Shown here: piece by piece, positions 1-7,180 of the stretch
How the letters are laid out: every line of letters starts with the position of its first letter
Position numbering within the stretch: position 1 is the stretch's first letter
Assembly: GCA_946479225.1 (NCBI GenBank)
Contig: CAMLFI010000024.1
Coordinates: forward strand, 1 to 14,054
Origin: an uncultured Mucilaginibacter sp.
GTDB taxonomy: Bacteria; Bacteroidota; Bacteroidia; Sphingobacteriales; Sphingobacteriaceae
Reading direction: 5' to 3'
DNA: 14,054 nucleotides
Notes under the pieces: model-generated
What the model was told of the DNA's origin: nothing
Seen by the model: the letters and a program-made list of their open reading frames with translations, nothing else
The model's database searches: none
Translations under genes and position numbers: made by a program

Positions 1-1131
1 ATTACACCTAAATATGATAAGGCTGCTGATATTTATGCTGATCTGTACAAGGAGTTGAAAGAAGCACGTGCGGCTTTAATAGCCGGTAGCGGTAGCAGTG
101 CAGATAATCTGCTTTATGCCGTGCCTTTTGATATTTTTTACGGAACAGGCTACACTTCTACTCTTCCGGTAGTACAAATACCTAAATGGCAACGTTTTGC
201 AGGAAGTTTGATGCTGCGTTTAGGTATGCGCTACTCAAAAGCTGACGCTGCTAAAGCTCAGGCAATAGTAGCAGACGCATTAGCTGCGCCGGGTGTAATG
301 ACCTCTAATGCCGATAACGCCGTTATACCGTTTAACAGTACAGATAATAATCCGTTAAACGCCGGCCCCAGAGGTACCAATCCGTTCAACTATTATTTGT
401 ACGAACCTTTTGTTAACCAGCTTAAGAATACTAAAGATCCAAGAGGTAAATATATCGTTGCGTACTATCAAAACCCGAATGTCATAAATGGCACTCCGCA
501 AGATACTGTGTTAGCAAATCAATTTGGCTTCCCTGTGGGCTATAACCAAATAACAATTGTTACTAAACCTGATTATAAGGGTCCTGCTCAGAATAATAAT
601 CAAGGTTTCAGATATAGCCAGCTAAACTACAACGTATTTGGTAGCACTACAGCACCTATATTTGTTTGTACCTATGCGCAAACATCCTTGTTGTTGGCTG
701 AGGCTGCATTCAGAGGTTGGGCTCCAGGTTCGGCAGCAACTTATTATAATAATGGAGTTAGGGCATCTATGGACGAGTACGCGCTTTATCCTGGCGGTGC
801 TGCTATACCTGCACTTAACTATGATAGTTATATGCGTCAACCTGCTATTGCCTTTACAGGTGGTAATGAGCTGCAAAAGATCAATACCCAGTACTGGATA
901 GCGTCTTTAGGTAATCAGGCAGAAAGTTTCGCTAATTTTAGAAGATCAGGCTTCCCTGCATTAACACCTAACTCGTTTGGCACACCGCTGCCTGCGGCAA
1001 CCGGTGGTTTTGCGCGCCGTGTACCTTATCCTCTTAATGAGCGTTCAGTTAACCCATCAGGCTACCAGGCCGCTGCTGCCAGTATGGGCGGTGATGACGT
1101 AACTCAACGTTTGTTCTGGGACAAACCATGA
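1..1131 (+). CDS. SusD/RagB-like outer-membrane lipoprotein, C-terminal part (5' end outside window)
   Basis: The frame is open from base 1 (reads ITPKYDKAADIYADL...) and ends at TGA 1129-1131, giving 376 visible residues; the signal peptide and lipobox are missing because the window starts inside the gene. The TTG at base 55 is only an in-frame codon, not a real start. The segment at residues 62-79 (KWQRFAGSLMLRLGMRYS) is the typical helix of the SusD-like_2 type of SusD homologues, and the C-terminus (YPLNERSVNPSGYQAA, then a short Gly/Asp stretch) also fits. In this family the protein caps a SusC transporter on the cell surface and binds oligosaccharides or other nutrients. A partner susC is expected just upstream, outside the window. 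Its ligand cannot be read from sequence; the arabinan genes that follow are separated from it by a terminator and may be a different unit. It differs in type from the SusD at 10402-12366. Confidence 0.88.
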   Translation: MTPKYDKAADIYADLYKELKEARAALIAGSGSSADNLLYAVPFDIFYGTGYTSTLPVVQIPKWQRFAGSLMLRLGMRYSKADAAKAQAIVADALAAPGVMTSNADNAVIPFNSTDNNPLNAGPRGTNPFNYYLYEPFVNQLKNTKDPRGKYIVAYYQNPNVINGTPQDTVLANQFGFPVGYNQITIVTKPDYKGPAQNNNQGFRYSQLNYNVFGSTTAPIFVCTYAQTSLLLAEAAFRGWAPGSAATYYNNGVRASMDEYALYPGGAAIPALNYDSYMRQPAIAFTGGNELQKINTQYWIASLGNQAESFANFRRSGFPALTPNSFGTPLPAATGGFARRVPYPLNERSVNPSGYQAAAASMGGDDVTQRLFWDKP

Positions 1132-1159
1132 TAATTATGAGTAAACAGTATTAAACAAG

Positions 1160-1186
1160 AACCCGGGCGAAAGCCTGGGTTTTTTT
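1160..1186 (+). terminator. Rho-independent terminator after the SusD-like gene
   Basis: A 9-bp stem, AACCCGGGC (1160-1168) with GCCTGGGTT (1173-1181), contains one G-T wobble and closes a GAAA tetraloop, followed by a T run to 1186. It lies 28 bases after the stop codon, so it should separate the upstream SusC/D-type unit from the GH43 operon. Confidence 0.9.
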
Positions 1187-1440
1187 GTGTAATACCAATA
1201 GTTTATGCCCCGTAAGGTAACGCCAATTTATTTTCAAGTGTATTTATAACAATTAAAAATGGTTTTATACATTAGCGAAAGAAAAACCGATGAGGTTGTA
1301 GCTTCTTTATCGCAAATATTGTAAACATTTATAAACCAATTTTCTTTAATATAACTATCAGCACTGCAATGTTTTTGAACGGTATCGTCAACTATTAAGT
1401 TTCTGATAAAAAAGAAGTTAATATCAAACCAACTAAATAT
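1187..1440 (+). other. Intergenic leader upstream of the GH43-GH51-epimerase operon
   Basis: The gene-free stretch runs from 1132 to 1440 (309 bases). It holds the terminator just upstream, an imperfect inverted repeat (GTATTTATAAC at 1240-1250 against GTTTTATAC at 1262-1270, arms about 11 bases apart) and a candidate promoter at 1374-1403. I see no ORF, RNA gene or recognisable riboswitch. The inverted repeat could be an operator, since the outermost GTAT/ATAC and the inner AAC/GTT match exactly, but the middle is uneven and AT-rich palindromes arise easily by chance. Confidence 0.5.
1374..1403 (+). promoter_or_regulatory. Candidate Bacteroidota-type promoter for the GH43 operon
   Basis: TTTG at 1374-1377 is followed after 18 bases by TAAGTTTC at 1396-1403, which matches TAnnTTTG at all but the last base. 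The expected transcription start would be about 1410, giving a leader of about 30 bases before the ATG at 1441. The same TTTG-N18 layout is seen before araB, which adds some weight. Confidence 0.42.
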
Positions 1441-3162
1441 ATGAGAAAGATTATTCTGGCATGTTGCTTAATCATTGCCGGTCAGACAGCTAAAGCGCAG
1501 CTTGTGCTGCCAAAAAGCAAGCAAACAACTATCATTAATCCGGTTAACCTTAGCTATCGTTACGCGTTAGATGGGACGTCGCGCCGCGAGGCTGCCGATC
1601 CGGCGATGATCAATTTTAGAGGAGAATATTACCTGTTCGCATCCAAATCAGGTGGTTATTTTCACTCTACTGATCTGATAAACTGGAACCTGATAAAAAC
1701 TAACGATCTTCCGTTAGAAGACTATGCGCCAACTGCAATGGTTTACAGGGGCGAGGTCTACTTTATGGCATCAGGCAACAATCCCCTAAAAATTTATAAA
1801 ACGGCTGATCCTAAATCGGGCAAGTGGACCGTGGTTACAGATAAGTTCCCTATAACTATGATAGATCCGTTTTTATTTGCTGATGATGATGACAGGGTGT
1901 ATTTTTATTATGGATGTTCAAACGTTAACCCACTGTATGCTGTTGAACTTGACCCTAAAACTATGCTTCCCTTAGGGCAGCCTACTGTTTTTTTTAACAG
2001 CGATAAAGAAAGTCATGGCTGGGAACGCCGCGGCGATTACCAAACAGTTGACGGGCGACCCTGGATAGAAGGAAGCTGGGTAACCAAGCATAACGGCAAA
2101 TATTACTGGCAATATTCTGCGCCGGGTACCGAGTTTAAAAGTTATAACGATGGTGTGTATGTATCTGATAAACCAATGGGGCCATTTACATTAATGCCGA
2201 ATAACCCCGGATCAATGAGGCCTGAAGGGTTTGTAGGAGGTGCAGGGCACAGCGGAACATTTAAAGATAATTATGGCAATTACTGGCGCATATCAACGGA
2301 TGTTATTTCGGTAAAACACATGTTTGAACGCCGCCTTAGCCTGTTCCCATTGTTTTTTGATAAAGACGGCATATTCCATACCTATACAGATTTTGGTGAT
2401 TTCCCGTTGGTATTGCCAAAAAAACAGATATCAGGCCCTGCAGAGCTAAAGCCTAAATGGATGCTGTTATCCTATAAAAAACCTGTTGAGGTTTCATCAT
2501 CTCAAGAAAAATATCCAAAGGAAAATGCTTCTGATGAAGAGATACGTACGTACTGGAGCGCCGCTACGGGCGATAAAGGTGAATGGTTAACCATGGACCT
2601 TAAAAAAGTTTCGACGGTAAATGCGGTGCAGATAAATTATGCAGAGAACGAGGCCACTTCTTTTGGCCGCAGCGACAATGATTATTACCAGTACCTGCTG
2701 CAGTATTCAACCGATAAGAAGACATGGAAAACCCTTGCCGATAAACGCACTAATAAAATAGACGCCCCTCATGATTATTTAGAACTGAGCGCACCCATTA
2801 AAGCGCGTTACATCAGATTAACCAATTATAAAGTGCCATCAGGAAAATTCGCGATAGCTGATTTGAGGGTGTTTGGAAAAGGCACTGATGGCGTAATGAC
2901 CCAAAAGAACGACATATTTGTTAGTCGCTCTAAAACCGACCCTTGTGTAGCTGATATATCATGGATAAAAACACCTAATGCGGTAGGATATAACGTTCGT
3001 TATGGCACAGCGCCTGATAAGTTGTACCATACCTACCAGGTTATGGGAACGGAGAAGGTAACAATTAGAAGCCTTAACAAAGCCGAAAGCTATTACTTTA
3101 CCGTTGATGCTTTTAATGAGAGTGGAATTAAAACCGGCAACCCGGTAATTAAAGTTGAGTAA
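1441..3162 (+). CDS. Secreted GH43-family glycoside hydrolase with discoidin-like and FN3-like domains
   Basis: 573 residues. Residues 1-19 form a signal peptide with an AKA|Q cleavage site; there is no lipobox, so the product is probably periplasmic. Residues about 45-320 look like the five-bladed propeller of clan GH-F/GH43: candidate catalytic base D53 (in AADPAM), pKa-modulating D142 (in MIDPFLF) and general acid E210 (in PWIEGSW), with H270 in GGAGHSG. Residues about 345-480 resemble an F5/8 type C (discoidin/CBM32-like) domain ([26 protein letters not shown]), and residues about 490-573 an FN3-like module. GH43 enzymes act on arabinofuranosides or xylosides; alpha-L-arabinofuranosidase is favoured here because the next gene is GH51 and araB lies downstream, but subfamily and linkage cannot be decided. 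It is the first gene of an operon; the GH51 gene starts 23 bases later. The ATG at 1441 directly precedes the signal peptide and has no clear Shine-Dalgarno. Confidence 0.87.
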   Translation: MRKIILACCLIIAGQTAKAQLVLPKSKQTTIINPVNLSYRYALDGTSRREAADPAMINFRGEYYLFASKSGGYFHSTDLINWNLIKTNDLPLEDYAPTAMVYRGEVYFMASGNNPLKIYKTADPKSGKWTVVTDKFPITMIDPFLFADDDDRVYFYYGCSNVNPLYAVELDPKTMLPLGQPTVFFNSDKESHGWERRGDYQTVDGRPWIEGSWVTKHNGKYYWQYSAPGTEFKSYNDGVYVSDKPMGPFTLMPNNPGSMRPEGFVGGAGHSGTFKDNYGNYWRISTDVISVKHMFERRLSLFPLFFDKDGIFHTYTDFGDFPLVLPKKQISGPAELKPKWMLLSYKKPVEVSSSQEKYPKENASDEEIRTYWSAATGDKGEWLTMDLKKVSTVNAVQINYAENEATSFGRSDNDYYQYLLQYSTDKKTWKTLADKRTNKIDAPHDYLELSAPIKARYIRLTNYKVPSGKFAIADLRVFGKGTDGVMTQKNDIFVSRSKTDPCVADISWIKTPNAVGYNVRYGTAPDKLYHTYQVMGTEKVTIRSLNKAESYYFTVDAFNESGIKTGNPVIKVE

Positions 3163-3185
3163 TTAGATACTATATAAATTTATAC

Positions 3186-4736
3186 ATGAAAAAAACTTTG
3201 TTTTCTGTAAGCACACTGGCAATATGGGCCCTTGGCGCTTCATCGGTTTTCGCTCAAAGTGCAAAAGCCACAATTGGTAAAGAAACCGATATGGTTATAA
3301 GCCGTCATATATACGGCCAGTTTGCCGAGCACCTGGGTCGCGGTATTTATGATGGGTTTTGGGTTGATGCCAAAATGCCTGTTAAAAAGCAGGATAGGAT
3401 TAGGCTTGATATTGTGGAAGCCCTAAAGAAGATAAAGATACCAAACCTACGCTGGCCGGGTGGTTGTTTTGCCGACGAGTACCACTGGCGCGATGGTATT
3501 GGCGTGCGCACTAACCGTCCAAAAATGGTAAATACTAACTGGGGCGGCGTAACAGAGGATAACAGCTTTGGCACGCATGAGTTTTTGGCACTTTGTAAAT
3601 TATTAAACACCGAACCTTATATAACAGGTAACGTAGGTAGCGGCACAGTTCAGGAAATGTCAAACTGGGTAGAGTACCTTAATTTTGACGGCAAAAGTCC
3701 GCTTACCGATCTGCGTGCAAAAAACGGGCATCCAAAACCGTTTAACGTAACTTTTTGGGGAGTGGGTAATGAGAGCTGGGGTTGCGGTGGTACCATGACG
3801 CCGGAGTACTATGCTGATGAGTTTAAACGATATGCCACTTTTGCTAAAGACTACGGCAGCAACCAACTGAAGAAAATTGCTACCGGCCCGGCCGGCGACA
3901 ATTACAACTGGACAGAGGTTGTAATGAAAAACGTTAAGAAAGACATGTGGGGCATAGCTTTACATTATTACACCCTGCCAACCGGAAGCTGGACCGGCAG
4001 CAAAGGATCAGCCACAAAATTTGCCGAGGATGCTTACTTCAATACACTTAAAAATTGCCTTAAAATGGAAGAGTTTGTTACTAAACACTCGGCCATTATG
4101 GACAAATACGATCCGGACAAGAAAGTGGCCCTTGTAGTTGATGAGTGGGGTGTTTGGACGGATTCTGAACCGGGAACTAACCCTGGCTTTTTGTTTCAGC
4201 AAAACAGCTTGCGCGATGCTTTGGTAGCGGCTTCAACATTAAACATTTTTAACAATCACGCTGATAGGGTAAAAATGGCTAACTTGGCCCAAACCATTAA
4301 TGTGTTGCAGGCAGTTATATTAACGCAAAAAGAAAAGATCATCCTTACGCCAACTTACCATGTTTTTGATATGTTTAAAGTGCATCAGGATGCTAAATTA
4401 CTGCCAATAAAACTTGACGTTCCGGAATACGAATTTGACGGGAAGAAACTTCCTGCTGTAAACGTATCAGCATCAAAAGACGCCAGCGGAAAGATCCATC
4501 TTACTATAGTTAACATTGACAACCACAAAGCAATTGACTTTAAAGCTGATCTGGGAAATGTTAATTGGAGCACTGTTAGCGGACAAATACTTACAGGTAC
4601 AAATGTTACCAATATTAATACCTTTGCTAACCCCAATAATATCAAACTTGTAGCGTTTAATGATGCGAAAAAGGATGGAAGCAGTATATCTGTTAAATTG
4701 CCGGCACATTCAGTTGTATCGCTTGAATTAAAGTAA
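3186..4736 (+). CDS. Secreted GH51 alpha-L-arabinofuranosidase
   Basis: 516 residues, close to the usual GH51 length. Removes non-reducing alpha-L-arabinofuranosyl residues from arabinan, arabinoxylan or their oligosaccharides with retention of configuration. A signal peptide ends at VFA|Q (residues 21-24) with no lipobox, so a periplasmic location is likely. The (beta/alpha)8 domain carries the family motifs [13 protein letters not shown] (89-101), [12 protein letters not shown] with acid/base E196, and LVVDEWGVW with nucleophile E320. The C-terminal part from about residue 390 is the beta-sandwich that completes GH51 enzymes ([12 protein letters not shown], then a final SVVSLELK). All catalytic residues are present, so the enzyme should be active. 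It lies 23 bases after the GH43 gene and 21 bases before the epimerase gene, which supports one transcript. The enzyme is expected to finish breakdown of imported arabino-oligosaccharides to free arabinose. Confidence 0.96.
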   Translation: MKKTLFSVSTLAIWALGASSVFAQSAKATIGKETDMVISRHIYGQFAEHLGRGIYDGFWVDAKMPVKKQDRIRLDIVEALKKIKIPNLRWPGGCFADEYHWRDGIGVRTNRPKMVNTNWGGVTEDNSFGTHEFLALCKLLNTEPYITGNVGSGTVQEMSNWVEYLNFDGKSPLTDLRAKNGHPKPFNVTFWGVGNESWGCGGTMTPEYYADEFKRYATFAKDYGSNQLKKIATGPAGDNYNWTEVVMKNVKKDMWGIALHYYTLPTGSWTGSKGSATKFAEDAYFNTLKNCLKMEEFVTKHSAIMDKYDPDKKVALVVDEWGVWTDSEPGTNPGFLFQQNSLRDALVAASTLNIFNNHADRVKMANLAQTINVLQAVILTQKEKIILTPTYHVFDMFKVHQDAKLLPIKLDVPEYEFDGKKLPAVNVSASKDASGKIHLTIVNIDNHKAIDFKADLGNVNWSTVSGQILTGTNVTNINTFANPNNIKLVAFNDAKKDGSSISVKLPAHSVVSLELK

Positions 4737-4757
4737 ACCAATAAACCAATTAGAATA

Positions 4758-5939
4758 ATGAGAACACAATCAAAATTTTTCATGGCAGCTTTAATGGCGG
4801 TTGCGGCTTTAGGCAACTACGCGTGCACGCCCCCAACAAAGGAAGAAACAACAACAGAGAATACTATGGAGCAAACAAGTACTGCACTACCCGATAGCAG
4901 TAATTTTACAGGTAAGGTGAATGGTAAAGATACCCACCTTTATACCTTATCTAACAAAAACGGCATGACAATAGCTATTACTAACTATGGTGGCCGCATT
5001 GTTAGTTTAAATGTTAAAGATAAAACCGGCGGTTTTAAAGATGTTGTGTTAGGATATGATGATGTAAAAACCTACCAAAAACGCGGCGAGCCTTATTTTG
5101 GCGCGCTGATAGGCCGGTATGGCAATCGCATTGGCAACGGTAAATTTACGCTAAACGGTAAAGAGTATACCCTTGAGCTAAATGATGGAAAAAATACATT
5201 GCATGGCGGTGCCCACGGCTATTGGATGCAGGTATGGGACGCAAAGCCGGTAGGCAAGCAAAAACTTGAATTAACTTACGTTTCTAAAGATGGCGAAGCC
5301 GGTTATCCGGGAACCCTAAATGTTAAGGTTGTTTATACTTTAACTGATGACAACGCTGTTCAAATTGATTATACTGCTACAACGGATAAAACTACTGTAG
5401 TTAACTTAACCAATCACGCTTACTTCAACTTAAACGGTGCCGGCGACTCAACTATTCTTAATAATGAGTTACGCATAGCCGCCGATGCTATTACACCGGT
5501 AGATAATACGCTTATACCGACCGGAAAGATAACCCCGGTAAAAGGTACCGCGTTTGATTTTACTACGTCAAAAACCATTGGTAAGGATATTAATGCCACA
5601 GAAGAGCAATTGAAATTTGGTAAAGGTTATGACCACAACTTTGTGCTTAACAAACATACTTTAAAAGATGTGGTAGCAACCGTTAAAAGCCCTGTAACCG
5701 GTATTGTTATGGATGTTTATACTGAGGAGCCCGGTCTGCAGTTTTACAGCGGTAACTTTTTAGATGGCCGTGCTAAAGATGGCAAAGGTAAAGTGGCATA
5801 TCCGCTGCGTTCGGCATTGTGCCTAGAAACACAGCATTTTCCGGATGCGCCTAACAAGCCTGAGTTTGCATCAACAACTTTAAATCCGGGTCAAACTTAT
5901 AAAACCACAAGTATTTATAAATTTAGCGTGGCTAAATAA
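4758..5939 (+). CDS. galM: Exported aldose 1-epimerase (mutarotase), probable lipoprotein
   Basis: 393 residues. Interconverts alpha and beta anomers of free aldoses such as galactose, glucose or arabinose. The family signature is complete: NTLHGG with H149, LTNHAYFNL with catalytic acid H220, YDHNFVL with D292, and CLETQHFPDAPN with catalytic base E357. It carries about 45 extra residues at the N-terminus compared with cytoplasmic GalM. These form a signal sequence followed by C23 (NYAC/TPPTKEE), which reads as a somewhat atypical lipobox and then a low-complexity Thr/Glu linker. I infer a lipid-anchored, periplasm-facing or outer-membrane enzyme; the Lys-Glu-Glu at +5 to +7 after Cys is loosely like surface-export signals known in Bacteroidota, but is too weak to decide. 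Last gene of the operon, 21 bases after GH51 and followed by a strong terminator, so arabinose released by the two hydrolases is its likely substrate here. Confidence 0.93.
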   Translation: MRTQSKFFMAALMAVAALGNYACTPPTKEETTTENTMEQTSTALPDSSNFTGKVNGKDTHLYTLSNKNGMTIAITNYGGRIVSLNVKDKTGGFKDVVLGYDDVKTYQKRGEPYFGALIGRYGNRIGNGKFTLNGKEYTLELNDGKNTLHGGAHGYWMQVWDAKPVGKQKLELTYVSKDGEAGYPGTLNVKVVYTLTDDNAVQIDYTATTDKTTVVNLTNHAYFNLNGAGDSTILNNELRIAADAITPVDNTLIPTGKITPVKGTAFDFTTSKTIGKDINATEEQLKFGKGYDHNFVLNKHTLKDVVATVKSPVTGIVMDVYTEEPGLQFYSGNFLDGRAKDGKGKVAYPLRSALCLETQHFPDAPNKPEFASTTLNPGQTYKTTSIYKFSVAK

Positions 5940-5964
5940 ATAGTATTTCGCTTAATAATTAATC

Positions 5965-5994
5965 AGCAGACCGGTTAACCGGTCTGCTTTTTTT
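5965..5994 (+). terminator. Strong Rho-independent terminator ending the GH43-GH51-galM operon
   Basis: A perfect stem AGCAGACCGG (5965-5974) pairs with CCGGTCTGCT (5979-5988) around TTAA, which is itself self-complementary, followed by a T run to 5994. It starts 25 bases after the epimerase stop codon. Confidence 0.95.
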
Positions 5995-6004
5995 GTTTTA
6001 AAGA

Positions 6005-6034
6005 TTTTTTTCTGACGCTACATAGCTATATTCG
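6005..6034 (+). promoter_or_regulatory. Weak candidate promoter for the HAD gene
   Basis: TATATTCG at 6027-6034 matches TAnnTTTG except for one C, and TTTT at 6005-6008 stands 18 bases before it where TTTG would be expected. The start would fall near 6041, only about 11 bases before the ATG at 6052. The strong terminator just upstream means this gene needs its own promoter. Confidence 0.28.
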
Positions 6035-6051
6035 GCGGCAAATTGATTCGA

Positions 6052-6663
6052 ATGACTGCCACTACTCTTGATAAACTGAAACGCTTAACTCAACTAAGCA
6101 AAGGCTATAAAGCTTTTTTGTACGACTGTGATGGTACACTGGCAGATAATATGGCCGCGCATAAAGAAACCTATCTAAAAGTGGCATTAAGTAAGGGCCA
6201 CGTTATCAGTGGCGATATTGTTGATGAATTAGCCGGCTGGCCGGTTATAGACGTTATAAACGAAATGAACGTCCGGTTCGGGACAGACTTTGACGCTGCT
6301 GAATTTAAGGATCTGAAATATCAACTTTTCCTAAATGAGTACGTGGCCCTTACAAAGCCAATAGAATTTGTTGCAGAACATTTGAAAGCACATGTTGGCA
6401 AGGTAAAGATAGGAGTGGTGTCAGGCAGTGGCCGCCAGGCTGTTGAAAAAACGTTGCAGGTTTTGGGCATAATTGATCTGATTGATGTTATGGTATGCGC
6501 CGGCGAAACCGAAAAAGGTAAGCCGCACCCCGATCCTTTTTTAGCTGCCGCACACATGCTAAATATATCTCCCAAAGACTGCCTGGTTTTTGAAGACGGC
6601 GCTGCCGGAGAAGAAGCTGCAGGCCGCGCCGGCATGCAATGCATACGGATCGACAAATTGTAA
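6052..6663 (+). CDS. HAD-superfamily sugar-phosphate phosphatase / beta-phosphoglucomutase-like protein
   Basis: 203 residues from the ATG at 6052; an in-frame TTG at 6043 would add three residues but has no support. The four HAD motifs are present: motif I LYDCDGTL with nucleophile D25 and acid/base D27, motif II VVSGSG with S124, motif III KGKPHPDPF with K157, and motif IV VFEDGAAGEEAAGRAGM with E181/D182. The helical cap between residues about 30 and 110 gives the class I layout of the beta-PGM/YqaB/GPH group. Typical reactions are dephosphorylation of small sugar phosphates or interconversion of hexose-1- and 6-phosphates; which one applies cannot be read from sequence. There is no signal peptide, so it is cytoplasmic. 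It stands alone between a terminator and a 557-base intergenic region. A role in clearing toxic or stray phosphosugars during arabinose growth is possible but only a guess from position. Confidence 0.88.
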   Translation: MTATTLDKLKRLTQLSKGYKAFLYDCDGTLADNMAAHKETYLKVALSKGHVISGDIVDELAGWPVIDVINEMNVRFGTDFDAAEFKDLKYQLFLNEYVALTKPIEFVAEHLKAHVGKVKIGVVSGSGRQAVEKTLQVLGIIDLIDVMVCAGETEKGKPHPDPFLAAAHMLNISPKDCLVFEDGAAGEEAAGRAGMQCIRIDKL

Positions 6664-6725
6664 ATCTGTAGTAAAAGAACACTAAGAAATTAGTTTGTAA
6701 AGTAGCGTAACCAATTGGTGCTCAA

Positions 6726-6807
6726 CTATTTCGTTTGCGTAAAATATCTATCTTTTCAACTTCTTAACTATTTCGTTTGCGTAAATTTTCTATATCGTTT
6801 GCGTAAA
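6726..6807 (+). repeat. Three 18-bp direct repeats (CTATTTCGTTTGCGTAAA), likely operator array
   Basis: Copies at 6726-6743 and 6768-6785 are identical, and the identity extends two bases further left (AA). The third at 6790-6807 has one change (CTATATCG...). Start-to-start distances are 42 and 22 bases, close to four and two helical turns, so all three would face the same side of the DNA. I do not see this sequence elsewhere in the window. Direct repeats about two turns apart are the usual target of AraC-type helix-turn-helix proteins, including the DNA-binding domain of hybrid two-component regulators that control Bacteroidota polysaccharide loci; assignment to such a protein is inference. 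Confidence 0.85.
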
Positions 6808-6848
6808 TATTTAAGCCTCTTCGGACGCCTCTTTAAACATTTGTGATA

Positions 6849-6856
6849 TAATTTTG
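6849..6856 (+). promoter_or_regulatory. Candidate -7 promoter box for susCD
   Basis: TAATTTTG matches the TAnnTTTG consensus exactly. No TTTG lies about 18 bases upstream, so a -33 box is absent or poor, which would fit a promoter that depends on an activator bound at the repeats 42 to 123 bases upstream. The start would be near 6863, giving a leader of about 360 bases before the susC ATG. AT-rich DNA makes such 8-mers common, so this is tentative. Confidence 0.38.
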
Positions 6857-6863
6857 GTGATAT

Positions 6864-6924
6864 GTGATAGTGCAAGCGAAGCATCCGCCGCAAATTAGCG
6901 ACGGTAATTTAAGCGGATTATCAC
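6864..6924 (+). promoter_or_regulatory. Nested inverted repeat able to form a long hairpin
   Basis: Three 6-bp arms nest without conflict: GTGATA (6864-6869) with TATCAC (6919-6924), ATCCGC (6883-6888) with GCGGAT (6913-6918), and AAATTA (6892-6897) with TAATTT (6905-6910), closing a 7-base loop GCGACGG. The right side is nearly continuous (only AA unpaired) while the left side has a 13-base insert at 6870-6882. If transcription starts near 6863 the hairpin would sit at the very 5' end of the susC mRNA. It could act as a stabilising 5' structure, a small RNA or a DNA-binding site; no known riboswitch class is recognised. Confidence 0.55.
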
Positions 6925-7062
6925 TATAAATTATAGACCAATAAATCACTCTGTGATATTTTAATTTTTATCTCATTTCGAATACGTTGCTTAAAGCTAA
7001 TGCACTGCATATGCAAGCTGCTGTGTAGCCGGGATATGTTTTACGGTATTGAATAAAACAGA

Positions 7063-7088
7063 GTTGTTATAATTAAATTATTAGTAAC
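7063..7088. promoter_or_regulatory. AT-rich palindrome, candidate operator upstream of susC
   Basis: The core ATAATT-A-AATTAT (7069-7081) is a perfect 13-bp palindrome with outer arms GTT (7063-7065) and AAC (7086-7088). Its centre is about 145 bases before the susC start. Size and shape suit a dimeric winged-helix repressor such as the AraR-like protein at 12526-13233, but I have no matching copy at the araR or araB promoters, so the link is unproven. Confidence 0.35.
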
Positions 7089-7156
7089 CTAAATATAAAT
7101 TAAACCCAGTAACCAATTAAATGACAAAAAAAGAGACATGATAACCTGCTAATTAG

Positions 7157-7180
7157 TCGCGCGTCAAGGACGGGTGGCGA
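7157..7180 (+). promoter_or_regulatory. GC-rich hairpin in the susC leader
   Basis: CGTC (7162-7165) pairs with GACG (7169-7172) around AAG, and TCGC (7157-7160) with GCGA (7177-7180) outside it, with a 1-base and 4-base internal bulge. It stands out in otherwise AT-rich sequence and ends 40 bases before the ATG at 7221. It is not followed by a T run long enough for a terminator (only TTTT). It may influence translation or mRNA stability. Confidence 0.4.

Larger units (their letters stand above)
6843..6959. repeat. Cluster of GTGATA/TATCAC words
   Basis: GTGATA occurs at 6843-6848, 6857-6862, 6864-6869 and 6953-6958, and as its complement TATCAC at 6919-6924; a shorter ATCAC at 6945-6949 pairs with GTGAT at 6953-6957 around a 3-base spacer. 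The first three lie at multiples of seven bases (14 and 7) and flank the candidate -7 box. The density is far above what is seen in the neighbouring intergenic DNA. It may be a repressor/activator site array or the remains of repeat slippage. Confidence 0.55.

Noticed and set aside
55..57. TTG as start of the left-edge SusD-like gene
   Set aside because: The frame is open to base 1 and the upstream residues (TPKYDKAADIYADLYKEL) are typical SusD sequence, so the gene simply begins outside the window.
638..901. Second plus-strand frame of 87 codons inside the SusD-like gene
   Set aside because: It is out of frame with a clear SusD C-terminal sequence and has no domain or start signal.
1884..1892. 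GAT triplet repeat in the GH43 gene
   Set aside because: It only encodes the acidic loop after D142 in the propeller and is too short for a microsatellite of interest.
4385..4816. 143-residue open frame on the minus strand across the GH51/epimerase junction
   Set aside because: It lies antisense to two clear enzyme genes with complete catalytic motifs, has no recognisable domain, and its long run of hydrophobic residues is a by-product of the opposite-strand codons.
6043..6045. TTG as start of the HAD gene
   Set aside because: It adds only Met-Ile-Arg before an ATG at 6052 and lies directly at the predicted transcription start.
6726..6807. Short CRISPR-like array
   Set aside because: Only three repeats of 18 bp with intervals of 24 and 4 bases, no regular spacers and no cas genes; phased operator sites fit better.
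6864..6924. tRNA or known riboswitch in the susC leader
   Set aside because: No anticodon or T-loop pattern and no riboswitch core that I recognise; the region forms a single nested hairpin.
7121..7141. Tiny upstream reading frame (ATG, six codons, TGA) in the susC leader
   Set aside because: No ribosome-binding sequence and far too short to judge; an ATG followed by an A-rich run is expected by chance in this AT-rich stretch.
7157..7180. Hairpin before susC as an attenuator-type terminator
   Set aside because: The stem is interrupted and followed by only four T residues, so intrinsic termination is unlikely.
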